A stretch of 35,162 nucleotides of DNA from Streptomyces sparsogenes (GCF_001704635.1 NZ_MAXF01000097.1:1-35162); one strand, 5' to 3'. Shown: positions 7,601 to 15,126, counted from the stretch's first letter. Notes: generated by a model not told the origin, from the letters alone. Program-made: numbers and translations.

Positions 7601-8599
7601 GGAACCCCGGCCGCCGCCCTGCCCCCGGCCGACTGCCGGGCCACCGCGCGACCGGGGCACAAGGGCTGGTCCTGCCAACCGCTCATGGCGTTCAGCGCGG
7701 ACGGGCGCACCTTCGCCTATGGGTTCAGCGAGCGGGACGACCGCACCGGCGGGCACCGGGCGGAGCGGGTCACGATGTGGGATGTGCGCCACGGCCGCAA
7801 GACGGCCGATCTCCCCCTCACCCCGAAGGAAACGAGCGACCCGGGTGTGGAGTCGATCGCGTTGACACCGGACGGCGGGACCGTGATCGCCTATCGGCGG
7901 TTCTCGGAGATCCTCGACCTGTGGCGGGTGCGCAGCCGTACCAGGGTGACGCGGCAGGCGCCCGGGCTGGCGGACGTCCTGGTCGGCGGTTCCGGCGACC
8001 TCGCGGTGTCCTTCACCGACTCCGCCGCCCTCGCCGTGCGTCCCGACGGGCGATTGGTCACCACGGCGTCCGGCGGGCGATTCACCCTCCCCTCAGGACA
8101 CCCGGTCCGGTCGACCCCCTCGCAGGACTCGGTCTACGCGCTGGCCTACAGCCCCGACGGTGAACAACTGGCCCTGGGCACGGACTCGGGACAGGTGACG
8201 CTGTGGGACGGGGACGCGCTGCGCCGCCTGGGCGTCGTCTCGGGGACGCTCACCGGCGAGGGGCGCGAGACGGCCGAGCCCGTGGAGGCCCTGGCCTACT
8301 CGCCCGACGGCACGATCCTGGCCGTGGCGGGGGACAAGGGGACGGTGCGGCTGTGGGACACCGCGTCCAGCCGCCCGCTGGGATCCGCACTGATCACCGC
8401 GGGGGACGCGGTCCGGGCCCTCTCCTTCAGCAAGGACGGCCGGACCCTGCTGGTCGCGGGCGAACACGTCCCCCTCCAGAGGTACGCCGTCGACCCCGAC
8501 CGGGCCACCGCCGCCGTCTGCGCGCGGGCCGGGGGCGGGCTCTCCCGGGCCGAATGGAAGACGTACATCCCGGAGGTCCCGTACCGCGCGGTGTGCTGA
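4673..8599 (+). CDS. HTH-nSTAND NTPase-transmembrane-WD40 protein
   Basis: The protein is 1308 aa from ATG 4673 (GGGGGGTGGAG ribosome site). An XRE-like HTH region lies at about 16-70. The nSTAND1 ATPase follows: Walker A GPSGSGKS (140-147), Walker B LVVDQFEE (204-211), an arginine-sensor-like GVRADFFGRC, and GGLPLMSHALLETW (310-323). A Pro/Asp/Thr repeat insert lies at about 398-440. One transmembrane helix (about 556-575) precedes about ten WD40 blades (about 645-1290) with recurring LWD/VWD motifs. If the helix is inserted, the HTH-ATPase half is cytoplasmic and the propeller outside, so it could signal across the membrane by STAND oligomerisation. Such fusions occur widely in Streptomyces without an assigned function. 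The ligand is unknown, and a defence role is possible but untested. Confidence 0.92.
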   Translation: MGRRETPLDPSAGPVQRFAYELRKLRTEAGGPTYRSMAQRAPYSVTTLSQAAAGEQLPSLRVTLAYVEACGGDRAEWEARWREAAEEVAGRPAEDEDATPPYRGLARFEPGDHDRFFGRDQLLAELLELVAERRFVAVFGPSGSGKSSLLRAGLIPALRDGAPTVPRPAVIRVLTPGDRPLRTHAAALAPLGSDKGGGDGDTWLVVDQFEEVFTLCRDPAERAGFIERLLSAWDENSRLRVVLGVRADFFGRCAEHRELTAALRGATLLVGPMGRAELREAIVKPAAAEGLIVERALTARIVEEVADEPGGLPLMSHALLETWRRRRGRTLTEEAYEEAGGVRGAIALTAERVYGELSERQLEAARRIMLRLITPGEGAQDTRRPVDREELGLDPAERGPGPGGTAHDSARGPDTDPGPDTGSTPDTGADTAPRPGAAGDTALVLERLVRARLVTLDEGTVDLAHEALITAWPRLRGWIDEDRQRLRTHRKLTEAARAWEELGRDPGALYRGARLAEAWEAFGEPGRSDELTAAERDFLMASRAAGTRERRRLRAFAGSMALLLVLALVAGVVAWQQNRAGEQRRAEATSRRIASVADNMRYADPVTALRLSVAAWKISHTAEARSALLGAVAQRERDTFTATGVGANDVASLSADGRTLVTSDGQKGRTVAWDVLTHRRIGSFRTSDESETVTAVSPDGRQVVTDGESGLQLRDRASGRPIGPRFPSGNGEVSFGPSGHTLLVEDGHRLRLWDIRHRHVLFQRAGETMRQPALSADDRRLALCSDQDELEVWDVPAHRRIRTLPAAASRLACPSGEDSDGVELVLTPDGGKLLVSTVKGVRDWALDSGRELPGISHAGLWYLAPSRDGRLLAATDDQEVLMWRIDSPARPVYRHPLAGRQIAGLWLDADHGVIRYQEGEGMGGDTVRTLHLGGATAAGWGPKRDGEALFSPDASLIAEVRTSGRRKRIELRHTGDGTPAAALPPADCRATARPGHKGWSCQPLMAFSADGRTFAYGFSERDDRTGGHRAERVTMWDVRHGRKTADLPLTPKETSDPGVESIALTPDGGTVIAYRRFSEILDLWRVRSRTRVTRQAPGLADVLVGGSGDLAVSFTDSAALAVRPDGRLVTTASGGRFTLPSGHPVRSTPSQDSVYALAYSPDGEQLALGTDSGQVTLWDGDALRRLGVVSGTLTGEGRETAEPVEALAYSPDGTILAVAGDKGTVRLWDTASSRPLGSALITAGDAVRALSFSKDGRTLLVAGEHVPLQRYAVDPDRATAAVCARAGGGLSRAEWKTYIPEVPYRAVC

Positions 8600-8624
8600 A
8601 GTCCCGTACCGCGAGGTGTGCCGA
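8576..8624 (+). repeat. 24-bp imperfect tandem duplication over the stop of the WD40 gene
   Basis: The 24 bases at 8576-8599, which include the last codons and the TGA, recur at 8601-8624 with 22 of 24 positions identical and a period of 25. In the second copy the stop triplet reads CGA. It looks like a small tandem duplication. Confidence 0.75.
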
Positions 8625-8651
8625 TACCGCGGATCGGAGACAGCCGACAGC

Positions 8652-8680
8652 CCCGCGCCTCCCCCCGTGGAAGGCGCGGG
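8652..8680 (+). terminator. Terminator after the WD40 gene
   Basis: CCCGCGCCT (8652-8660) pairs perfectly with AGGCGCGGG (8672-8680) around an 11-base loop, 52 bases past the stop. It lies between two convergent genes and could serve both. Confidence 0.65.
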
Positions 8681-8738
8681 CGAACAGGGACGCTCGTATC
8701 AGCGAGAGATAAGCGCGGCTTAAGCGCTTGCTGAGTGA

Positions 8739-8954
8739 TTACCGAGCGTTATCGGAAAACCGGTGTTCGCCGTCCACGGCGACCCGGAGCTGCTCGGGCA
8801 GCGCGGTCCATTCCGGCCCGTCGTTCTGGGGCTTGACCCAGGCGATGTTCCCGCCGGTGTCGATATAGGCGACGCGGCCGATGGCCTCGCGCTCGATGTC
8901 GTACACGAGATCGCCTATCCGAGGAAGTGTGCGAGCCTGTCCCGGTGCCGTCAT
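8739..8954 (-). CDS. Small conserved actinobacterial-type protein, 71 aa
   Basis: From ATG 8954 the product is 71 aa with the pattern IGDLVYD...AIGRVAYIDTGGNIAWVKPQNDGPEWTALPEQLRV (read in parts). This resembles the many small Streptomyces proteins of unknown function whose first strands read GDLVYD..rGrVG and whose C-terminus is preceded by a W-x-x-x-P segment; a small beta-barrel fold is likely. AAAGGG lies 6-7 bases before this ATG. The frame stays open further upstream: from ATG 9134 it would be 131 aa, with a credible signal peptide (ALAAGLLAVGFLGAAGHRAEA). Which start is used cannot be decided here; the short form fits the family best. Confidence 0.7.
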   Translation of the reverse strand: MTAPGQARTLPRIGDLVYDIEREAIGRVAYIDTGGNIAWVKPQNDGPEWTALPEQLRVAVDGEHRFSDNAR

Positions 8955-9350
8955 GAGCTGCCCTTTCGCCGTCGCGCCACCTGTCGGTGCGCGTCTAGCC
9001 GCCTCGGCCCTGTGACCGGCCGCTCCGAGGAATCCGACCGCGAGGAGTCCCGCGGCCAGGGCTCGGTGGTACCGGCCGCTCAACCGGCGTGGTCTCGCCG
9101 GTCTGGTGGTCGATATGCGAGTCAAGCCCCCCATGCCGCCCCCGTTCGTCTTCGTGCGGAGGGCTCCCCGTTGCCGCGGGCTCCCCATCCGGCGGGTATG
9201 AGCCGGACGTGAGCGTGGGTGCGCCGCGGCGCCCTCGTTGCCCGTAGCGTGCAATGGATTGCTGATCTCCCGCTGATGCGGCGCTGACCTGTGACTGTGG
9301 GTAGGCTGCGAGATGGCCGCAGGAATCTCAGGTACCGACGGGGGAAACGC
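8955..9350. other. Divergent spacer between the small protein and the SARP gene
   Basis: About 396 bases without an assigned gene. The left part (8955-9134) is an open minus-strand frame that could encode an exported N-terminal extension of the small protein. The right part holds the 12-bp palindrome GCGCCGCGGCGC (9221-9232) and must contain the promoter of the SARP gene. I see only a weak -10 candidate (TAGGCT, 9302-9307), with no convincing -35 at standard spacing. Confidence 0.5.
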
Positions 9351-12300
9351 GTGCACGGGACCGAGTTTCGTCTGTTGGGCCCGGTCGGGATTTGGCAGGG
9401 CGAGCAGGGGCTCGGCCCGACCGCCGCCCAGCAGCGATCCGTCCTGGCGATGCTGTTGCTGGAGCCCGGCCGGGTGGTGTCCGTGGACCGGCTGGTGATG
9501 GCCGTCTGGGGCGAGGACCCGCCGGGGTCGGCGCGCAACGCCGTACAGGTCCAGATATCCAAGCTGCGCAGGATCCTGGCCGCCCTGCCCGACACCGAAC
9601 TGTCCACCTCCGCGCAGGGCTACTGCCTCACCGTCGATCCCGAGCGGGTGGACCTGCACCGGTTCCGGGAGCTGGTGCGCGAGGCGCGGAAGGCCGGCGA
9701 CGGGCCGGCGGGCGAGCTGCTGCACGCGGCGCTCCAGCTCTGGCGCGGCCCGGCGCTCGCGGATGTCGCGGGCGGCTGGCTGCCCGGGACCGTCGGGGCG
9801 GGGCTGGAGGAGGAGCGGCGCGCCGTGGTGGAGGAGTGCGCCGCGATCGATCTGCGCTCGGGGCGGCATCAGCAGGCCGCCGCCGCGCTGTCGCCCCTGG
9901 TGGCGGAGCACCCCTTCGCCGAGCGGTCCGTGGGCCTGCTGATGGAGGCGCTCAGCCGGTCCGGCCGGCGGGCGGACGCGCTGGCGCTCTTCCGCGCCAC
10001 GCGGCGGCGCTACGTCGAGGAGCTGGGCATCGAGCCGGGGGACGACCTCCAGCGGCTGCACCAGCAGGTGCTGGAGGAGGAGACCTCTCCCGAGCCGTCC
10101 CCGACGCCGTCCTCGTCCCCGGCCCCGACCCCCTCCCACGCCCCGTCCCCGGCCCACGCCCAAGCCCCCTCCCACGCCCCGTCCCCCTCCCACGCCCCGG
10201 CCCCGGCCCACACCTCCGCGGGCCCCCCTTCCGACGCCCCCTCCCCACACCCCTCCGCGTCGGCGTCCCCGCCCCCTCCCTCATCGCCCTTGCCTTCGGA
10301 GTCCCCGCCGGCCGGCGGGCTCGCGGTGCCGCAGCAACTCCCCGCCGACGTCGCCCACTTCACCGGGCGCGAGCGGGAGCTGGCCGGCCTGGACGCGCTG
10401 CTGCGACCCGAGCCGGAGCCCGGGGCCGAGGCCGGGCGGGCGCCCACCGCGGCGGTGATCTCGGTGATCGCGGGGAGCGGCGGGCTGGGCAAGACGACGC
10501 TCGCCGTGCACTGGGCCCACCGGGTCCGCGACCGCTTCCCCGACGGCCAGCTGTATGTGAACCTCCGCGGCTTCGGCCCGACCGGCTCGGCGATGACCCC
10601 CTCGGAGGCGGTGCGCGGCTTTCTGGACGCCTTCCAGGTGCCCGCGCACCGGATACCGGCGACCGTCGAGGCGCAGACCGCCCTGTACCGCAGCCTGTTG
10701 GCCGACCGGCGGGTGCTGATCCTCCTCGACAACGCCCGCGACGCCGACCAGGTCCGTCCCCTGCTGCCCGGGGCGCCCGGCTGTCTGGTGCTGCTGACCA
10801 GCCGTAACGAGCTGACCAGCCTGGTCGTCGCCGAGCAGGCCCAGCCCCTGCCGCTGGACCTGCTCGACCGCGCCGAGGCGCGTGAACTGCTCGCCCGGCG
10901 GCTGGGCTCCGAGCGGGTGGCGGCCGAGCCGGGGGCGGTGGAGGACGTCATCACGGTGTGCGCGGGGCTGCCCCTCGCGCTGGCCATCGTCGCGGCCCGC
11001 GCGGCCACCCACCCCGGCTTCACCCTCGAGGCCCTCGCCCGCGAACTGCACGACGCCCGCGGCAGCCTGGACGCGTTCGACGGCGGGGACGCCACCACCG
11101 ACGTCCGCGCGGTGTTCTCCTGGTCGTACCACACCCTCGGCGCCGACGCCGCCCGGCTGTTCCGGCTGCTGGGCGTTCACCCCGGCCCGGACATCGCGGC
11201 CGCCGCCGCGGCCAGCCTGGTGGGGCTGCCCGTGCCACAGGCCCGCCGGCTGCTGCTCCAGCTCACCCGGGCCCATCTGCTCACCGAGCGCAGCCCGGGC
11301 CAGTACGCGCTGCACGACCTGCTGCGCGCCTACGCCATCGAGCTGACGCAGGCGTACGACTCCGAGGCCGACCGGCGCGCCGCGCTCCACCGGACGCTCG
11401 ACCACTACCTGCACACCGCCCTCGCCGCCGGCCGCGTGTTCACCCCGCACCGCACGCCCATCACCCTCCCCGCCGCGCGGCCCGGCGTCAGCCCCGAGCC
11501 GCTCGCCGAGTACGGGGAGGCGCTGACCTGGTTCACCGTCGAGCATCCCGTGCTGGTCGCGGTGCAACAGCAGGCGGCGGAGAGCGGATTCGAGACCCAC
11601 GCCTGGCAGTTGGCCTGGACGCTCGCCGAGTTCCTCGACCAGCTCGGCCACTGGCACGACCAGGACGTCGTGCACACCGTCGCGCTGGAGGCGGCCCGGC
11701 GTACGAACGACCTGGCCGGCCAGGCCCACGCCCTCCACGGCCTCGGCCTCGCCGACCTCCGCATGGCCCGCTACGACCGGGCTCGCGAGCGCCTGCTGCG
11801 CGCCCTGGACCTGCACGGCAAGACCGGCAACCCGGCCGGCCAGGCCCTCATCCACGTCGCGCTCAACCTGGCCGGCGAACGGCAGGGCCGCCACAAGGAG
11901 GGCCTCTACCACGCGCAGCGCACCCTCGAGCTGTACCGGGAGGTCGGCCACCGCGGCGGGGAGGCGTACGCCCTCAACAACGTCGGCTGGGCCTATGCCA
12001 TGCTCGGCGAGTACCAGCAGACCCTGATCCACTGCGAGAAGGCCCTGCGCATGCTGCAGGAGGCCGACGACGGACGCGGCGCCTCCGCCGCCTGGGACAG
12101 CCTCGGCTACGCCCACCACCGCCTCGGCGACCACCAGCAGGCCATCACCTGCTACCGGAACGCGGTGGAGCTGCGCCAAGGGCGTGGCGAGCGGGTCCGC
12201 GGGGCCGAGTCCCTCTACCGTCTGGGCAGCGCCCAGCTCGCCGCCGGTGACATCCCCGGCGCCCGCGACTCCTGGCAGCAGGCCCTGACCATGTTCGACG

Positions 12301-12368
12301 TCCTCGGCCACCCCGATGCCGGCCGGGTCCGCGAGGAACTCGGCCGGCTCGCCGAACTCGACGGCTGA
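9351..12368 (+). CDS. AfsR-like SARP regulator (BTAD, NB-ARC, TPR)
   Basis: The protein is 1005 aa from GTG 9351 (GGGGGA ribosome site), close to the length I recall for full-length AfsR (about 990 aa). An OmpR-type winged helix (about 5-95) and a bacterial transcriptional activation domain (about 100-245) form the SARP DNA-binding unit. A Pro/Ser/Ala/His linker (245-322) follows, then an NB-ARC STAND ATPase with P-loop GSGGLGKTT (375-383), Walker B RVLILLDNA (454-462), LLTSRN and CAGLPLALA, and finally a TPR region (about 770-1000) with repeats such as AYALNNVGWAYAMLGEYQQ. It is a global or pathway-level activator, possibly of secondary metabolism, but no biosynthetic cluster lies in the window. 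Convergent with the TetR gene. Confidence 0.95.
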   Translation: MHGTEFRLLGPVGIWQGEQGLGPTAAQQRSVLAMLLLEPGRVVSVDRLVMAVWGEDPPGSARNAVQVQISKLRRILAALPDTELSTSAQGYCLTVDPERVDLHRFRELVREARKAGDGPAGELLHAALQLWRGPALADVAGGWLPGTVGAGLEEERRAVVEECAAIDLRSGRHQQAAAALSPLVAEHPFAERSVGLLMEALSRSGRRADALALFRATRRRYVEELGIEPGDDLQRLHQQVLEEETSPEPSPTPSSSPAPTPSHAPSPAHAQAPSHAPSPSHAPAPAHTSAGPPSDAPSPHPSASASPPPPSSPLPSESPPAGGLAVPQQLPADVAHFTGRERELAGLDALLRPEPEPGAEAGRAPTAAVISVIAGSGGLGKTTLAVHWAHRVRDRFPDGQLYVNLRGFGPTGSAMTPSEAVRGFLDAFQVPAHRIPATVEAQTALYRSLLADRRVLILLDNARDADQVRPLLPGAPGCLVLLTSRNELTSLVVAEQAQPLPLDLLDRAEARELLARRLGSERVAAEPGAVEDVITVCAGLPLALAIVAARAATHPGFTLEALARELHDARGSLDAFDGGDATTDVRAVFSWSYHTLGADAARLFRLLGVHPGPDIAAAAAASLVGLPVPQARRLLLQLTRAHLLTERSPGQYALHDLLRAYAIELTQAYDSEADRRAALHRTLDHYLHTALAAGRVFTPHRTPITLPAARPGVSPEPLAEYGEALTWFTVEHPVLVAVQQQAAESGFETHAWQLAWTLAEFLDQLGHWHDQDVVHTVALEAARRTNDLAGQAHALHGLGLADLRMARYDRARERLLRALDLHGKTGNPAGQALIHVALNLAGERQGRHKEGLYHAQRTLELYREVGHRGGEAYALNNVGWAYAMLGEYQQTLIHCEKALRMLQEADDGRGASAAWDSLGYAHHRLGDHQQAITCYRNAVELRQGRGERVRGAESLYRLGSAQLAAGDIPGARDSWQQALTMFDVLGHPDAGRVREELGRLAELDG
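10089..10310 (+). repeat. Low-complexity CCC-rich tract encoding the SARP linker
   Basis: Degenerate repeats of CCCTCCCACGCCCCGTCC-like units encode SHAPSP/PAHAP-type peptide repeats between the BTAD and NB-ARC domains. The tract stays in frame and is a likely site of length variation. Confidence 0.75.
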
Positions 12369-12388
12369 GCGTCTCGCACCCCGCCGGC

Positions 12389-12411
12389 CGTCCCTGTCGG
12401 CGTCAGGGACG
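12389..12411. terminator. Bidirectional terminator between SARP and TetR genes
   Basis: CGTCCCTG (12389-12396) and CAGGGACG (12404-12411) form a perfect 8-bp stem with a 7-base loop, in the short gap between the convergent genes. It overlaps the stop of the TetR gene (12403-12405). Confidence 0.7.
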
Positions 12412-12996
12412 TGGCTCGCGCGCGGCCTCCAGAAGGGTCAGGGCGGCGGACAGCGCGGTGTCGGCGGCCTCGGGCGCGGCGAGGTGGTCGGCGACCACGG
12501 TGGCGCCCTGGAGCAGGACGAGGAACTGGCGCCCGAGTGCCTCCGGTTCGGGTACCCCGGTCGCACGGGCGATGTCGGTGAACAGGTCCAGGTAGCCGGC
12601 CAGGTGGCGGGCGGCGATGGGGGTCGCGGGGGAGGTGTGGCGCTGCGCCGCGGCGTTGACGATCGCGCAGCCACGGAAGCCGGGGGCGGCGTACCAGGTG
12701 GCCAGGGCCCGGAAGACGGCGGTGAGCCTGGCCTTTGGGGCGGCGCCGGCCGACGCCGCCGCGTCGGCGATCCAGGCCAGGACACGCCGTGATCGGTTTT
12801 CGAGGACGGCCTCGATGAGGCCGTCCTTGGAGCCGAAGTGGCGGTACAGGGTCTCTTTGGACGCGCCGACGGCGGCGCAGAGTTCGGCGACGCCGATGCC
12901 GTCGAGGCCGCGTTCGTACAGGAGCGCGGTCGCGGATTCGAGGATCGCCTCGCGGGTGCGGGCCGGGTCGAGGGTCGCGCCTTTGGGAACGGGCAT
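12403..12996 (-). CDS. TetR-family transcriptional regulator
   Basis: The protein is 197 aa. The N-terminal HTH (about 14-62) is typical: REAILESATALLYERG, then GVAELCAAVGASKETLYRHFGSKDGLIEAV (read in parts). The C-terminal ligand domain carries the GFRGCAIVNAAAQ segment seen in TetR proteins of the type with a Cys-Ala motif after an aromatic/Gly stretch. It is divergent from the alpha/beta hydrolase-MFS operon across 93 bases that contain CGGTTC/GAACCG boxes, so local repression of that operon and of itself is likely. The inducer is unknown; the co-regulated exporter and hydrolase suggest a small toxic or ester-containing molecule. Confidence 0.93.
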   Translation of the reverse strand: MPVPKGATLDPARTREAILESATALLYERGLDGIGVAELCAAVGASKETLYRHFGSKDGLIEAVLENRSRRVLAWIADAAASAGAAPKARLTAVFRALATWYAAPGFRGCAIVNAAAQRHTSPATPIAARHLAGYLDLFTDIARATGVPEPEALGRQFLVLLQGATVVADHLAAPEAADTALSAALTLLEAAREPRP

Positions 12997-13007
12997 GGCG
13001 ATGATGG

Positions 13008-13066
13008 TACCGGCCGGTTCGATGTCGTGCTACCTTCTGCTGCCGTGAGATCGAACCGCTCGGTTC
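13008..13066. promoter_or_regulatory. Candidate TetR operator region
   Basis: Between the divergent genes, GAACCG-CT-CGGTTC (13053-13066) is a perfect 14-bp palindrome. A further CGGTTC lies at 13015-13020 inside a second palindrome, ACCGGCCGGT (13009-13018). The outer pair CGGTTCGAT/ATCGAACCG is also symmetrical over a 44-bp span. Repeated half-sites like these are usual for TetR autoregulators. Confidence 0.6.
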
Positions 13067-13089
13067 CATCATGGATGGAGGGGCTCCAG

Positions 13090-13935
13090 GTGACATGGGA
13101 TCCGATCGCGAACGACCCGCCTCCGGGGCTGGTGCCGTACGCCGTCAACACGCCGGTCGCCATCGACAGTTCGGGGCACGATCTGCTGGGCGTCCTCCAC
13201 ACGCCGGGCGGTCCGGGGCCGCATCCGATCGTCGTGCTGCTGCACGGCATCCCGGGCAATGAGCGGAACTTCGACCTGGCACAGGCGCTGAGCCGGGCCG
13301 GGTACGCGGCCTTGGTGTTCCACTACCGGGGGTCCTGGGGCGTCGGCGGCACCTGGTCGTGGGGCCACGTGCTGGAGGACTCGGCGCGGGTCGTCGCCGC
13401 GGTGCGGGAAGCGGACTTCGCCGCGCGACACCGGCTGGACCCCGGCCGCCTGGCCGTCATCGGGCACAGCCTCGGCGGGTTCGCGGCACTGTGGACCGCG
13501 GCCGGGGACAAGGAGATAGCGGCCATCGGGTCGATAGCCGGGTTCGACTTCGGCGCCGCGACGCGTGCCGCCGCGGCCGACCCGGCGGCACGCGCGGCCT
13601 ATGTGGCGGGGTTCGAGGCGTCGCTGCTGCCGCTGGCCGGGACCAGTGGCGAGGCACTGGTCGCCGAGATGGAAGCGGCCGGGGACGACTGGGAACTGGC
13701 CCGGCTGGCCGGGCCGCTGGCCGATCGGCCGGTCCTGCTGCTGGCGGGCGCGCGGGACGAAGTGGCTCCCCCGGGAACACACCACGAGCCGCTGGTCGCC
13801 GCGTACCGGGAGCACCCCGTAGCCGCCCTGGAGGACGGTGTGCTTCCGACCGACCACGCGTGGTCCGACCACCGGGTCGCGCTGGCGCGCACGGTCCTCG
13901 GGTTCCTGGACCGGCACATGCCGACCGCACGGTGA
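13090..13935 (+). CDS. Alpha/beta hydrolase
   Basis: The protein is 281 aa from GTG 13090, chosen because GGAGGGG (13077-13083) lies exactly 6 bases upstream; the ATG at 13075 would place that site inside the gene. The fold signatures are the oxyanion-hole region VVLLHGIPGNERNF (48-61), nucleophile elbow GHSLGG with S127, a likely acid D223 in AGARDEVAPPG, and H256 in TDHAWSDHR. No signal peptide is visible, so it acts in the cytoplasm, perhaps as an esterase or peptidase-like enzyme; the substrate is unknown. Its stop overlaps the MFS start (GTGA), so the two are translationally coupled, and both probably answer to the divergent TetR protein. Confidence 0.88.
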   Translation: MTWDPIANDPPPGLVPYAVNTPVAIDSSGHDLLGVLHTPGGPGPHPIVVLLHGIPGNERNFDLAQALSRAGYAALVFHYRGSWGVGGTWSWGHVLEDSARVVAAVREADFAARHRLDPGRLAVIGHSLGGFAALWTAAGDKEIAAIGSIAGFDFGAATRAAAADPAARAAYVAGFEASLLPLAGTSGEALVAEMEAAGDDWELARLAGPLADRPVLLLAGARDEVAPPGTHHEPLVAAYREHPVAALEDGVLPTDHAWSDHRVALARTVLGFLDRHMPTAR

Positions 13936-15119
13936 TCGCCGCGTCGCTGCGCCTGGCCCTGGGCACGGCGGTGGCGCTGGGGTTCGCCCGCTTCGGCTAC
14001 GGCCTCGTGCTCCCGGCGATGCGTGACGACCTGGGCTGGAGCCTGGCCGAGGCCGGGTCGCTGACGACCGCGAACGGTTTCGGGTACCTCCTGGGTGCCG
14101 TGGCCACCGCGGGCGCGGCGCGTCGGTGGGGGAGTACGCGGATGTTCCGGCTCGGGATGGTCCTGTGCGCGACGTCCCTGGCCGCGACGGCCGCGAGCGG
14201 CGGCTACGGCGTGGTGATGGCGGCCCGGGCCGCCTCCGGGTTCGGTGGTGCGCTGGTGTTCATCACCGGCGGGGTGATCGCCGCGCGGGCGGCGGAGCGC
14301 GCGGCGACGGCACTGCCGATCGCCGTCTACTTCGCGGGGACGGGCGTCGGCATCGCGGCCAGCGGGGTGCTTGTGCCGCCGCTGCTGGCCGGCTCGCCCG
14401 ACCGGTGGCCCCTCGCATGGGTCGCACTGGCCGCGGCCTCGGCGCTGGGCACGGCGGTGAGCTGGGGCGCGGCGCGGACGACCGACCCGGCGCCGGACCG
14501 CCCGGCGGAGGCGGGCCGGGCCGGGCTCCTCGACCTCTGGCGGCCGGCCGCGGCCTACCTGCTCTTCGCCACCGGGTACATCGCCTACATCACCTTCCTC
14601 TCCGCGACGCTCGCCGACCGCGGTGCGGGCGCCGGTGACGTCGCGGCCGTCTGGGCGGTGCTGGGCATCGCGGTCGTGGCGGCGCCGTGGCTGTGGCGCC
14701 GGGCCGCCGCGACGTGGCCGTCGAGCCGGATGCTCGGGTCGCTGCTGGCGGTGATCGCGGGGGCGAGCTGCCTCGCGCTGACGGGCTGGGGAGGGCTTCC
14801 CGTGGTCTTCGTGTCGGCGGCGGCGTACGGGGCCGCGTTCATGGCGGTGCCCGCGTCCGTGACCGCCCTGGTGCGTTCCGTCGTCCCGCCGGCCGGCTGG
14901 CCCCGCGCGCTCGGGGCCTTCACGGTGCTGTTCGCGGCCGGCCAGACCGCCGGCCCGTGGGCGGCGGGCGCGGCCGCGGACCGCGTGGGGCCCGGCGCGC
15001 CGGCGGCCTGGACGGCGGCGCTGTGCGCACTCGGAGCACTCGTCGCGGCCACGGACCGGCCGCGGCGGCCGGACCGGACGGACCGGGCGCGCCCCGGGGC
15101 CCGCTGCCCGCGGGGGTGA
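13932..15119 (+). CDS. MFS transporter, YbfB/YjiJ-like
   Basis: The protein is 395 aa with about twelve hydrophobic segments. GTG 13932 overlaps the hydrolase stop. The first segment, LRLALGTAVALGFARFGYGLVLPAMRDDLGW (read in parts), carries the GFARFGYGLVLPAM feature typical of YbfB/YjiJ-type major facilitator proteins, and RRWGSTRMFRLGM follows TM2 where the MFS loop motif is expected. It probably exports a small molecule, with the hydrolase acting on the same or a related compound. The C-terminus is a short Arg/Pro-rich cytoplasmic tail. A hairpin follows 8 bases after the stop. Confidence 0.88.
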   Translation: MIAASLRLALGTAVALGFARFGYGLVLPAMRDDLGWSLAEAGSLTTANGFGYLLGAVATAGAARRWGSTRMFRLGMVLCATSLAATAASGGYGVVMAARAASGFGGALVFITGGVIAARAAERAATALPIAVYFAGTGVGIAASGVLVPPLLAGSPDRWPLAWVALAAASALGTAVSWGAARTTDPAPDRPAEAGRAGLLDLWRPAAAYLLFATGYIAYITFLSATLADRGAGAGDVAAVWAVLGIAVVAAPWLWRRAAATWPSSRMLGSLLAVIAGASCLALTGWGGLPVVFVSAAAYGAAFMAVPASVTALVRSVVPPAGWPRALGAFTVLFAAGQTAGPWAAGAAADRVGPGAPAAWTAALCALGALVAATDRPRRPDRTDRARPGARCPRG

Positions 15120-15126
15120 GCGGCAA

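Noticed and set aside
3836..7792. A 1318-codon minus-strand frame opposite dctA and the WD40 gene
   Set aside because: It is antisense to clear protein domains, has no motif and is rich in Arg, Pro and Gln, as expected from GC skew.
4673..8599. A complete anti-phage defence system around the nSTAND protein
   Set aside because: No recognisable effector nuclease, protease or pore domain is attached or adjacent, so only an unproven sensor role can be stated.
8701..8738. AAGCGC/GCGCTT motifs that resemble a LacI-type operator
   Set aside because: They lie between two convergent genes, with no promoter to control.
9284..9307. A promoter for the SARP gene using TAGGCT as -10
   Set aside because: The nearest -35-like hexamer (CTGACC) is only 12 bases away, so the pair does not fit a vegetative promoter.
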